In this document: piece after piece, positions 5,814-11,648 of the stretch
How positions within the stretch are numbered: position 1 is the first letter of the stretch
How the letters are laid out: every line of letters starts with the position of its first letter
Assembly: GCA_959604115.1 (NCBI GenBank)
Contig: CAUHBW010000045.1
Span: forward strand, 1 to 15,044
Direction: 5' to 3'
Source: an uncultured Bilophila sp.
GTDB taxonomy: Bacteria; Desulfobacterota; Desulfovibrionia; Desulfovibrionales; Desulfovibrionaceae
DNA: 15,044 nucleotides
Position numbers and translations under genes: made by a program
Notes under the pieces: generated by a model
The model's input: the letters and a program-made list of their open reading frames with translations, nothing else
What the model was told of the DNA's origin: nothing
Databases searched by the model: none

Positions 5814-6128
5814 TTATCGCCTCCCTCCGCCGAGCGGACGCCCGGACAGCAAGCCCAGCGCTCCAACAAATTCGGCGTCCGTGGCCTGCTTGTCCGGCTC
5901 CCAGTCCATGTACCGCAGGAGCGCCCCGATCTGCCACGTCGGGACGCGGTGGCGCTGCGCCAGCTCGTCCAGCGTCAGCAACGCATGCTCGTCTTGGGTG
6001 ACAAGCTGCTCGGGGGACACGTCCGCCACGGTCTTGCCCTTCACAGCCGCTTCGGGAGCGGTCGGCACTTCGGGCTGTTCCATCTGCCGCTTCGCCTCTT
6101 CAGGCTTTTCCGTTTTTTTCGTAGCCAT
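5814..6128 (-). CDS. small protein preceding the sheath (Mu gp38 position)
   Basis: A 104-aa protein with a Lys/Glu/Pro-rich, probably disordered N-terminus (1-40) and a helical C-terminal part, LLTLDELAQRHRVPTWQIGALLRYMDWEPDKQATDAEF, ending RPLGGGRR. The section around AQRHRVPTWQIGALLR looks like a helix-turn-helix, but in this setting it is more likely a structural or assembly part. Mu has the short gp38 here; this protein is longer and I see no clear similarity. It starts 5 bases after the DUF1834 stop and its stop touches the sheath ATG. The function is unknown. Confidence 0.8.
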   Translation of the reverse strand: MATKKTEKPEEAKRQMEQPEVPTAPEAAVKGKTVADVSPEQLVTQDEHALLTLDELAQRHRVPTWQIGALLRYMDWEPDKQATDAEFVGALGLLSGRPLGGGRR

Positions 6129-6132
6129 ATCT

Positions 6133-6693
6133 TTACCTTTTCCCGAATGTCGGGAGGTTGATGTTCACCTTTGTCAGCAGGTCTTCGCGCTTATCCGACG
6201 TGATGCGTCCGCCAAACGTAATGACAAATGCCGATCCGATTTTTGTAAAGATGCGCAGGGCCTTGTCGCCGACCTGCGGAGCCGCCTTTCGAGCGTAGGC
6301 GGCGCGCTGAACCCGTATCCGCACGTAGTTGCCTGCCGCATCGTTGCCGCCACGCGGAAAGGCCGTGACAAACGCCTGCGCGAAGGCGGCAAGCCACGCA
6401 TCGGCGGCGGCATCGTCTTTCTTGGTGTCCGGGGCCAGTACGTTGACCTGAACATCAAGGTCGACTTCGTACAGTTCCCACTTGGTCGTCTGGACGGGAT
6501 TGTCCTTCCCGCCCCTGATGATGCCGAGCTTGCGCCCCGTGCGCCGGTAACGGGCCGGAAGCACCTGATACTCGATGCGTGGGCGCGGAATGCTGATGCT
6601 GTCCGACAGCGGCGCGGGGATGACCCGTTCCGCCGGAAGCCCGGCGGCCACCGCCGCCCGCCGGATGGCCTCAAGCCCGAATGCCTGAATCAT
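6133..6693 (-). CDS. DUF1834 / Mu gp37-like tail protein
   Basis: A 186-aa protein starting at ATG 6693, which overlaps the gpG stop by 4 bases (ATGA). The open frame extends upstream to 7053, but that part is a shadow of gpG. It opens MIQAFGLEAIRRAAVAAGL, then has a beta-rich middle (PRIEYQVLPARYRR, KWELYEVDLDVQVNVLA) and a C-terminal KVNINLPTF. Mu gp37 (DUF1834) has this size and place in front of the sheath and probably helps to end or join the tail. The role is known only by family and position. Confidence 0.8.
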   Translation of the reverse strand: MIQAFGLEAIRRAAVAAGLPAERVIPAPLSDSISIPRPRIEYQVLPARYRRTGRKLGIIRGGKDNPVQTTKWELYEVDLDVQVNVLAPDTKKDDAAADAWLAAFAQAFVTAFPRGGNDAAGNYVRIRVQRAAYARKAAPQVGDKALRIFTKIGSAFVITFGGRITSDKREDLLTKVNINLPTFGKR

Positions 6694-7220
6694 TTCCTGC
6701 CTCCGGTCAGCGCGTCGGCAAGAAAATCGCCGACCATCTCCCTGATGTCCTCCGCATCCTGCTTGCTGACGCCGAGATACGGACGGGCGGGCAAATCCAC
6801 GGACAGGCCGCGCCCGGCCCGGCCTCCCATCTGATGGATGCGGGCGTATTCGACGTTGCTGCCGACCATCACTTCGTCGCCGGTCGCCCGGTGTTCGATG
6901 GACTTGCGCAGCCGCGCCGTATCGGTCAGCGTCTTGCCGCCCTTGCGGCCCTTGATCTTTTTGCCGCTGCCCTTCAGCAGCCGCCCGTCCTTGCCCCGGC
7001 GCACCGGAGCACGGCTGTCTTCGGAAGGCGTGGCCCGGATCGACGGCTTCCACGCCTTGCCGTCCGGCCCTTCCTCATCCTCGAAACGCTGGATCGTGCT
7101 TGAAACCAGCATTTCGCCGATGCCGTCCATGAGCAGCCGACGTTCCGAAAGCCGTCTCGCGGCACCCAGCAATGCCTTGTCCAGTCCGCCCCAGTTCAGG
7201 CTGACCCCGGATTTCGCCAT
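6690..7220 (-). CDS. Mu gpG-like virion morphogenesis / tail completion protein
   Basis: A 176-aa protein starting at ATG 7220, one base after the gp36 stop; the TTG at 7241 in the same frame is less likely. Typical of the phage virion morphogenesis (gpG / tail completion S) family are the early helix with RFEDEEGPDGKAWKPS (from about residue 46), a Lys/Gly-rich loop with LLKGSGKKIKGRKGGKTLTDTARLRKSI, then VEYARIHQMGGRAGRG and a PARPYLGVS motif near the C-terminus. In Mu, gpG lies earlier, beside gp30; here it lies between gp36 and gp37. Such proteins help to join heads and tails or complete the tail. Confidence 0.88.
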   Translation of the reverse strand: MAKSGVSLNWGGLDKALLGAARRLSERRLLMDGIGEMLVSSTIQRFEDEEGPDGKAWKPSIRATPSEDSRAPVRRGKDGRLLKGSGKKIKGRKGGKTLTDTARLRKSIEHRATGDEVMVGSNVEYARIHQMGGRAGRGLSVDLPARPYLGVSKQDAEDIREMVGDFLADALTGGRK

Positions 7221-7221
7221 C

Positions 7222-7647
7222 TCAGAACCCCCGGAAGTCAAAGAGCGGTTTGGGGCTGGACACCGCGAACGTCGGGTCTTCCCGGTCGGGATGCGCTTCG
7301 TCGAGCGGCAGCTTCAGCTTGCCGTCCCGGATGTCCTTGAGCATCTCGGTGCAGTATTTCCACTGCTTCTGGAGCGGTATCCACTCATTGTCGTCAATGG
7401 CTTCCGAGCCGACGAGCGAGGTGATCGCTTCCACCGTCCGGTAGGCGCTGATGACCGAGGCGATGTATCTGATGATGTCCGGCACCGACGGCCACGGCTG
7501 CGGATAGCGGTAGGAGAGCACGGTCGCGATCTCGCCACTCACCGCTTCGATGGTGCGCTCGACAAGCCCGGGGTTCTGCTCCTCGCAGGCCGCCACATAG
7601 TCGGCAAGCAGGAGATCGGTTATCTGGTCGCGGGTGCAAAACAGCAT
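7222..7647 (-). CDS. DUF1320 / Mu gp36-like head-tail connector protein
   Basis: A 141-aa protein starting at ATG 7647 behind GGGG with about 6 spacer bases. The frame is open far upstream (to 8427) but only as a shadow of the capsid gene. Sequence pattern: MLFCTRDQITDLLLADYV, then a helix bundle with IEAVSGEIATVLSYRYPQPWPSVPDIIRYIASVISAYRTVE (from about 34), typical of DUF1320, which is an alpha-helical head-tail connector related to Mu gp36. The C-terminus ends PKPLFDFRGF. It opens the tail operon after the palindromic gap behind the capsid gene and is followed by gpG with a one-base gap. Confidence 0.88.
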   Translation of the reverse strand: MLFCTRDQITDLLLADYVAACEEQNPGLVERTIEAVSGEIATVLSYRYPQPWPSVPDIIRYIASVISAYRTVEAITSLVGSEAIDDNEWIPLQKQWKYCTEMLKDIRDGKLKLPLDEAHPDREDPTFAVSSPKPLFDFRGF

Positions 7648-7667
7648 GGCATCCCCTTTTTTCGCGT

Positions 7668-7694
7668 TTAAGACTAGTCTAAGACTAGTCTTAA
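7668..7694. repeat. 27-bp nested palindrome upstream of gp36
   Basis: Two copies of the palindrome AGACTAGTCT (7671-7680 and 7682-7691) stand in tandem around a central A (7681), flanked by TTA and TAA. The whole is a perfect 13-bp inverted repeat with a one-base centre. It lies 21-47 bases upstream of the gp36 start, in the capsid-gp36 gap. It could bind a protein or fold in the mRNA next to the ribosome binding site. Confidence 0.85.
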
Positions 7695-7719
7695 TATTCA
7701 ACCCGGCTCGTTGTCCGCC

Positions 7720-7739
7720 CCGGCCCATAAAAGGGCCGG
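7720..7739 (-). other. GC-rich stem-loop downstream of the capsid gene
   Basis: On the minus strand CCGGCCC (7739-7733), loop TTTTAT, GGGCCGG (7726-7720): a perfect 7-bp stem, 18 bases behind the capsid stop. No T-run follows on either strand, so it is not a rho-independent terminator. It may protect the abundant capsid mRNA or mark a processing point. An RNA motif called Mu-gpT-DE is reported downstream of Mu gpT-type capsid genes; whether this is related cannot be judged here. Confidence 0.7.
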
Positions 7740-7757
7740 AAACGGCGTTTTTCCGAA

Positions 7758-8753
7758 TCAGGCCACAGCCGTGCACAGACACACCGATTTCGGCGAGCGC
7801 CCGGGCACGGGCTTCGACTGCGCGATGAGCGTGTAGCCGGAGTCGTCCTGCGACTGGATGGGGATGATGTGCAGGGGCAGCGCCGCGTTGTTCGCGCTGA
7901 TGCTGTCGAGCGCGCAGTACCAGATCGTTCCCGGCACGTCGGTGGCCACGGCCATGAGCGTCTTGGCGTTCAGCTTCGGCACCCACTCGCCGGACACCGG
8001 ATCGGGGTAGGTTTCGGACAGCGACGTGATGACGTAGCCGCCGATGGTGATTTTCCCGGCTCCGAGCTCGATGCGGATGGTCTGCATGTTGGCGGTGGAA
8101 AGGTAGCCCTGCGCCATGTCCATGATCGTCTTGAAGACGGCCCGACCGCACCAGAAGCCGACATTGCTGCCGACGCCCGCCATCCGCACCTTTTCCTCCA
8201 TATCCACGAGGATGTCGTAGAGGTCGGAAATCTTGCTGGATGCCGAGAGCTTGGTGCTCAGCGTGTGCGACAGCGGAGAACCGTAGTCGAAGCTGAAGGT
8301 TTCGGAACGCCCGCCTTCGAGCTGCACCGGCCACGCAACCTTGCCGGTGGTGAGCACGGTGGCGCTCATGCCTTCGGTCGTCAGCCGGATCGTCCGGCGG
8401 ATCTGGTCGAGCTTTGCGGCGCGCCACGCTTCCACGGCCTGCGCGTTGTTCATGATCACCCGCAGGTCGTTGAGCTCCGAAGCCGTCACGGAGAGCTTCA
8501 CCTTGATCGGCAACGGGGCGAAATACTGCGTCTCGAATGCTTCGCCGCCGAGCGCGACGGGCATGCCGTTGCGTCGCACCATGGGCACGGTTTCGACCAC
8601 GCGGCTCAACTCGCTGATGCCCAGCACCGGCAGAGGGTGCGCCGGACGGTTGGTGAAAAAGGTATCCATGACCGTGGACTTCAAGGGCGGCAGCGGCTTC
8701 AGCGACTGCACCACGGCGGACGGATTGAAGATGTTTTTCAAATTGGCAAGCAT
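7758..8753 (-). CDS. major capsid protein, lambda gpE family
   Basis: A 331-aa protein. N-terminal LPPLKSTVMDTFFTNRPAHP (22-41), VVETVPMVRRNGMPV (52-66) and DQIRRTIRLTTEGMSATVLTTGKV (about 115-138) are typical of the phage major capsid protein E family rather than of Mu gpT. The fold is HK97-like; several hundred copies form the shell. ATG 8753 follows AAGGAAT with 4 spacer bases, 9 bases behind the decoration gene, as in lambda D-E. It is followed by the hairpin and nested palindrome of the 7648-7757 gap. Codon use looks like its neighbours. Confidence 0.9.
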   Translation of the reverse strand: MLANLKNIFNPSAVVQSLKPLPPLKSTVMDTFFTNRPAHPLPVLGISELSRVVETVPMVRRNGMPVALGGEAFETQYFAPLPIKVKLSVTASELNDLRVIMNNAQAVEAWRAAKLDQIRRTIRLTTEGMSATVLTTGKVAWPVQLEGGRSETFSFDYGSPLSHTLSTKLSASSKISDLYDILVDMEEKVRMAGVGSNVGFWCGRAVFKTIMDMAQGYLSTANMQTIRIELGAGKITIGGYVITSLSETYPDPVSGEWVPKLNAKTLMAVATDVPGTIWYCALDSISANNAALPLHIIPIQSQDDSGYTLIAQSKPVPGRSPKSVCLCTAVA

Positions 8754-8762
8754 ATCGATTCC

Positions 8763-9161
8763 TTACGCGGCAAAGATGCCGTTGTGCATGAGTTTGGTAA
8801 ACGCGATGGTGCTGGGAGCCGTGCTGCCGGTCGCGCCGACTTTCAGGACCCGCGTCTTGACGCAGCCGTGCACGATGCAGATCGCGCTGGTCTCGGACTC
8901 GGGGTCAAAGCGATCGTCGACTACGGCGCAGGGGCTGACCGTGTCCGTCTCCGCCCACGGAACGTAGGTGTGCTCGATAACAACGGTACTCTGATCGCCG
9001 GAGCCTTTGACCTCGACCTCTTTCAGCAGCACGCCGGGCTCAAGCACGGCGGTCACCACGCTCGTATCAATGGGCAGGTGTTTGCGGATAAGCGGATGCT
9101 CGTCCGTCCCGGCGCGTTCGCCGGAAATCTTGTATCCGCCGAGTTTTCCTTCTGCGGCCAT
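8763..9161 (-). CDS. head decoration protein, lambda gpD-like
   Basis: A 132-aa protein lying directly upstream of the gpE-type capsid gene, where lambda-like phages encode the gpD trimer that binds the expanded shell and stabilises it. The sequence is beta-rich with features such as DTSVVTAVLEPGVLLKEVEVKGSGDQSTVVI (about 32-62) and a Gly/Ser/Thr-rich C-terminus. ATG 9161 follows AGGAGG with 5 spacer bases; the Shine-Dalgarno overlaps the gpI stop (TAGGAGG). The family call depends on position, length and the partner capsid type. Confidence 0.82.
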   Translation of the reverse strand: MAAEGKLGGYKISGERAGTDEHPLIRKHLPIDTSVVTAVLEPGVLLKEVEVKGSGDQSTVVIEHTYVPWAETDTVSPCAVVDDRFDPESETSAICIVHGCVKTRVLKVGATGSTAPSTIAFTKLMHNGIFAA

Positions 9162-9170
9162 GTCGTCCTC

Positions 9171-9611
9171 CTAGAGTTTTGCGGTGTAGTCGGCGGGCTG
9201 GTAGGCGGGAGCCGCCGGGCCGGAAATGTGCGCGGGCATGACGCCTGCGGAAAAGTCCAGCACGACGGGCAGCGGCTCACGGGACTCCAGCTCGCGGAAA
9301 TAGCGCTCCTCGGCGGAGAGCTTTTCCACCGTGCCGTCGGAGGCCGCGAAATCGAACGTGGCCTCCACACCGGCAAGCGACGCCGCGAAGTTCAGATGAT
9401 AGGCGCGGTCGGCGGGCTTCACCCTGCCGGACTTGACCAGCGCGTCCATACGCGCCTCACGCGCCTTGACCTCAATGCCGCTTTTGTAGGCCGCAAACTC
9501 GGCGGTCTTTGCGCTGAAGTCCGCTTTCGCCTGTTCCAGCCTGCTTTTCAGATCGTCACGCTCCGCCTCAAGCGCGGTCACGCGGGACTGCAATTCTTCC
9601 AGAGTGGCCAT
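9171..9611 (-). CDS. internal-start scaffold protein (Mu gpZ-like), in frame within gpI
   Basis: An in-frame ATG at 9611 (residue 145 of gpI) has AGAGGAG 8 bases upstream, a better site than chance would give inside a coding region. The resulting 146-aa protein begins MATLEELQSRVTALEAERDD and is mostly coiled coil followed by a beta-type C-terminus. Mu makes its scaffold Z from the 3' part of gene I, and lambda makes Nu3 from C in the same way. It would build the inner core of the prohead and be cut by gpI. Confidence 0.82.
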   Translation of the reverse strand: MATLEELQSRVTALEAERDDLKSRLEQAKADFSAKTAEFAAYKSGIEVKAREARMDALVKSGRVKPADRAYHLNFAASLAGVEATFDFAASDGTVEKLSAEERYFRELESREPLPVVLDFSAGVMPAHISGPAAPAYQPADYTAKL

Positions 9612-10043
9612 TTTGCCGTCTCCTCTTGCAAAATTGATGGTTACCGCATCATTGTCCCCGGACAGAGAGACCGGCCCCAGCCCGTCGATGGCGGGCACGG
9701 CGGCTCCGAGCAGCCCGACATGCCGGAGGGTCTTCCTGTCGGGCATGAGGGACATGGACACGTATTTGTAACGCCCATCCTGCACCAGCTTCCGCACCGC
9801 GTCCGGAACCTGCGCAAGCTGTGCAAACAATTTTTCGCCCTCCCGCCGAACGGATTTGACCCACCCGAACGAGGGATCGGAAGCGGCGGGATGCCCGAAG
9901 ACGAGCGGCGCTTCGAGCTTCTTCGGATCGTAGCTGGCGGCGATGGCATCAAGATCGGCCTCGGAAAAGCTCTGCGGACGGCCCTGCGAATCAGTGAAAT
10001 GCCCCGTGCGGGCGATGGCGATGCGGAATATCTTGTCGGACAT
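9171..10043 (-). CDS. Mu gpI-like prohead protease with nested scaffold
   Basis: A 290-aa protein of the Mu-like prophage I protein family. The protease part (about 1-140) has RTGHFTDSQGRPQSFSEADLDAIAASYDP, LVFGHPAASDPSFGWVK (47-63) and a YKYVSMSLMPDR segment (93-104). The C-terminal part (145-290) starts with the coiled coil ATLEELQSRVTALEAERDDLKSR and is the scaffold domain. The protease cleaves the scaffold and itself during head maturation. ATG 10043 follows GAGGAG with 5 spacer bases. The gene starts beside a divergent candidate promoter (10045-10074) and is followed after 9 bases by the decoration protein. Confidence 0.92.
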   Translation of the reverse strand: MSDKIFRIAIARTGHFTDSQGRPQSFSEADLDAIAASYDPKKLEAPLVFGHPAASDPSFGWVKSVRREGEKLFAQLAQVPDAVRKLVQDGRYKYVSMSLMPDRKTLRHVGLLGAAVPAIDGLGPVSLSGDNDAVTINFARGDGKMATLEELQSRVTALEAERDDLKSRLEQAKADFSAKTAEFAAYKSGIEVKAREARMDALVKSGRVKPADRAYHLNFAASLAGVEATFDFAASDGTVEKLSAEERYFRELESREPLPVVLDFSAGVMPAHISGPAAPAYQPADYTAKL

Positions 10044-10044
10044 G

Positions 10045-10074
10045 TTGACTCCTCAAAGGTTGGTGGGGTAAAGT
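10045..10074 (+). promoter_or_regulatory. candidate plus-strand promoter for a structured RNA
   Basis: TTGACT (10045-10050), 18 bases, TAAAGT (10069-10074): 5 of 6 and 4 of 6 consensus matches. The start would be near 10081, reading away from the gpI gene, whose ribosome binding site it overlaps. A terminator on the same strand ends 260 bases further on. Confidence 0.6.
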
Positions 10075-10080
10075 GAAGAC

Positions 10081-10336
10081 ATCAAAGGCGGCGTACCCTG
10101 AGCCCGGAGCAGGCCGGGATCGCAACAAGGGTGTCGTCTGCGTCGGGGCCTGTCTCCACCGGCACAAAATCAAGGCAATGACCAGACAAGGCTCCGATGT
10201 GCCCACCGTGAGCAATGCAGCTCTTAGGATTCTCCTAGCCACATCGGAACAAAGCCCCTGACCGCTGATCGTGACAGTGTAGGGTAGCAAGTAAGCGGGT
10301 TGCCTGCCTCGTAAGACTGTCCTTGCGAGGCTTTTT
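10081..10336 (+). ncRNA. putative structured noncoding RNA, about 255 nt, opposite to the head operon
   Basis: The 291-base gap between the PBECR2 gene and gpI holds no convincing protein gene. On the plus strand I find these helices: ACCCT/AGGGT (10095-10099/10128-10132) enclosing CCCGG/CCGGG (10103-10107/10114-10118); a long-range helix 10140-10149/10254-10265 of 10 bp with two single bulges; TCCGATGTG/CACATCGGA (10193-10201/10240-10248) enclosing GAGC/GCTC (10210-10213/10220-10223) and TTAGGA/TCCTAG (10224-10229/10233-10238); and the terminator stem. Two helices contain a G-U pair on the plus strand that would be an A-C mismatch on the minus strand, so plus is favoured. Promoter and terminator agree. 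I do not recognise the RNA class. Confidence 0.6.
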
Positions 10337-10342
10337 ATTTTT
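10306..10342 (+). terminator. plus-strand rho-independent terminator at the end of the structured RNA
   Basis: GCCTCGTAAG (10306-10315), loop ACTGTC, CTTGCGAGGC (10322-10331), then TTTTTATTTTT. The 10-bp stem is complete on the plus strand with one U-G pair; on the minus strand that pair is C-A and no T-run follows. Part of the T-run encodes the Glu-Lys-stop end of the converging PBECR2 gene, so some of it could be coincidence. Confidence 0.75.
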
Positions 10343-10808
10343 CCCTCCAAAGCAGAACGCCGGTGCGCTGCTTCTCCAGGTATTCGAGCATCAAATCCCT
10401 TTTGTTTTCTTTTGGGTTGAATACGGTGGAGCCAGACCACAGCTTGCCCTCATACAACTTGAAGACACTGAACCCGCCGACATCTTCATTTTCTCCGTCT
10501 CCGCGAAACAGCCGAATAAACCGAAGAACCGTCGCGGTTTTCTTCGTTTTTTTATCTACGACGACGTCTTCCCAAATTTCGTAGGGATTTTTGATAGCCT
10601 GTGCGAGCAGACGGAGATATGGCCCACGTCCCTCCTTGTTTGCCTTCAGCGACCACGGTTCATTTTTCGGCTTGTCCATGAACAGCATCTTGTCGATGCG
10701 AAGAGGCAGCTTGAATAGGGGATGGCGATAGAGCTTTCCGTCATCCAGTGTCTTCAGCCCAAACTCCTTCAAAAAGGCCAGCGCATAGGCTTCCTCGGTC
10801 ATGCCCAA
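10335..10808 (-). CDS. PBECR2-like (Barnase/EndoU/colicin/RelE-type) phage nuclease domain protein
   Basis: A 157-aa protein. Segments TEEAYALAFLKEFGL (4-18), GPYLRLLAQAIKNPYEIWEDVV (about 63-84) and VLRFIRLFRGDG match my recollection of the phage BECR-type nuclease 2 domain, which is normally fused to the C-terminus of MuF proteins and thought to be an RNase toxin delivered with the DNA or made late. The start used here is TTG 10808 with AAAGGAG 11 bases upstream; ATG 10802 is an alternative. The frame is the same as that of gp30 and is open back to its TGA (10877-10875), so 22 more codons (RPPLATLEARHILPIKK...) may belong to the domain. One 60-base stretch (10381-10440) counts 26 GC, about 43%, against about 60% in neighbours, which suggests a transferred module. 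Confidence 0.75.
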   Translation of the reverse strand: MGMTEEAYALAFLKEFGLKTLDDGKLYRHPLFKLPLRIDKMLFMDKPKNEPWSLKANKEGRGPYLRLLAQAIKNPYEIWEDVVVDKKTKKTATVLRFIRLFRGDGENEDVGGFSVFKLYEGKLWSGSTVFNPKENKRDLMLEYLEKQRTGVLLWREK

Positions 10809-10874
10809 TGGAAGGATGTCTCCTTTCTTGATGGGCAGAATGTGCCGCGCTTCCAGCGTGGCAAGCGGCGGACG

Positions 10875-11648
10875 TCACGGATCGTCCGCTTTTTCAGCAA
10901 AGGATACGGGGGTGCGGCAGATGGCTCGCCCCAGCACGCTCCTGAAGCTCGCATCGTCAATCTCCTCCAGATTCAGCCCCGCCAGCCAGTCCTTGCCCGG
11001 ATTGTTCCGAAAGCCGTCATCCGCACCGGGCCGGGCGACGTGGTACTCCATGCCCGTCTTCGGGTCCGTCCACATGCTGTCCCCGGGCATCTCGGTTTCA
11101 ACGTCAAGACCCATCCGCCGGACCTGTCCCATGGAGAGCGCCTGCACCGCACAGCGGCACTTGAAGCCGTTGGGTGGGTAATTCTCTGCCCAGAAGGGAT
11201 GATCCGCCGGGAAGACCTTGCCGGACAGCACTGCATGGGAAGGCCGCACGCGGGAATCGCCCACGGTCACATAGCGCCAGAACGGCAAGAGTTTTTTGAC
11301 CGCCTGCTGCTTGGCGTAGCGTCCGGCGGAGTAGGCGGACTGCATGCTGGTGCGGAAAATGGTTTCGACGCGGTGGCTCTTCCAGCCCTCGCGCTCAATG
11401 GTTTCGGCAATGCGTTGCTTGAAATCTGCCAGCGTCTCGCCGTTTTCGAGGGTGTCGGCAATGCCGCCGTGGACAAGGTTCACCATGTCCATCTCGGCAA
11501 GCCCGGTGACGTAAAAGGCCCGGCTGCGCGCCCCTTCGCCGAGAGCCTTGGCCTGCGCCGTGGTGAGCTTGGCGCGGGACCGCCAGAAGGCGATGGCGGC
11601 GTCAGGCTGAACGGGTTTGGCGAGGATTTCCGGCTCAGGAAGCGGCAT
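10875..11648 (-). CDS. Mu gp30 (gpF)-like head morphogenesis protein, MuF domain
   Basis: A 257-aa protein. MuF motifs: RVETIFRTSMQSAYSAGR (93-110), DSRVRPSH (131-138), then HPFWAENYPPNGFKCRC (150-166), the Cys/Pro/Gly-rich end of the domain. MuF proteins are minor head proteins that join portal and capsid, and often carry C-terminal toxins. ATG 11648 overlaps the portal end by 14 bases. The stop is TGA followed by C (CCG TGA CGT), and the same frame continues into the PBECR2 domain. The gene may therefore be a split or readthrough form of a MuF-PBECR2 fusion of about 430 aa. Confidence 0.92.
   Translation of the reverse strand: MPLPEPEILAKPVQPDAAIAFWRSRAKLTTAQAKALGEGARSRAFYVTGLAEMDMVNLVHGGIADTLENGETLADFKQRIAETIEREGWKSHRVETIFRTSMQSAYSAGRYAKQQAVKKLLPFWRYVTVGDSRVRPSHAVLSGKVFPADHPFWAENYPPNGFKCRCAVQALSMGQVRRMGLDVETEMPGDSMWTDPKTGMEYHVARPGADDGFRNNPGKDWLAGLNLEEIDDASFRSVLGRAICRTPVSFAEKADDP

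Noticed and set aside
4041..6161. Open plus-strand frame of 706 codons
   Set aside because: Fully antisense to sheath and neighbours, no ribosome binding site, Arg/His/Gly-biased sequence; a GC-driven shadow.
7720..7739. Hairpin behind the capsid gene as a rho-independent terminator
   Set aside because: No T-run on either strand and gp36 follows closely.
7869..10076. Open plus-strand frame of 735 codons
   Set aside because: Antisense to capsid, decoration and protease genes, composition typical of a shadow frame.
10073..10261. Plus-strand 62-codon frame from GTG 10073
   Set aside because: Starts in the -10 box of the candidate promoter and has no Shine-Dalgarno; not a convincing peptide.
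10044..10334. Retron, tmRNA or type III antitoxin repeat array in the gap
   Set aside because: No reverse transcriptase nearby, no CCA-type end or tag frame, and no tandem repeats were seen.
9991..10440. Minus-strand open frame of 149 codons across the 10044-10334 gap
   Set aside because: No good start site, overlaps two real genes in another frame, and the region is better explained by RNA structure.
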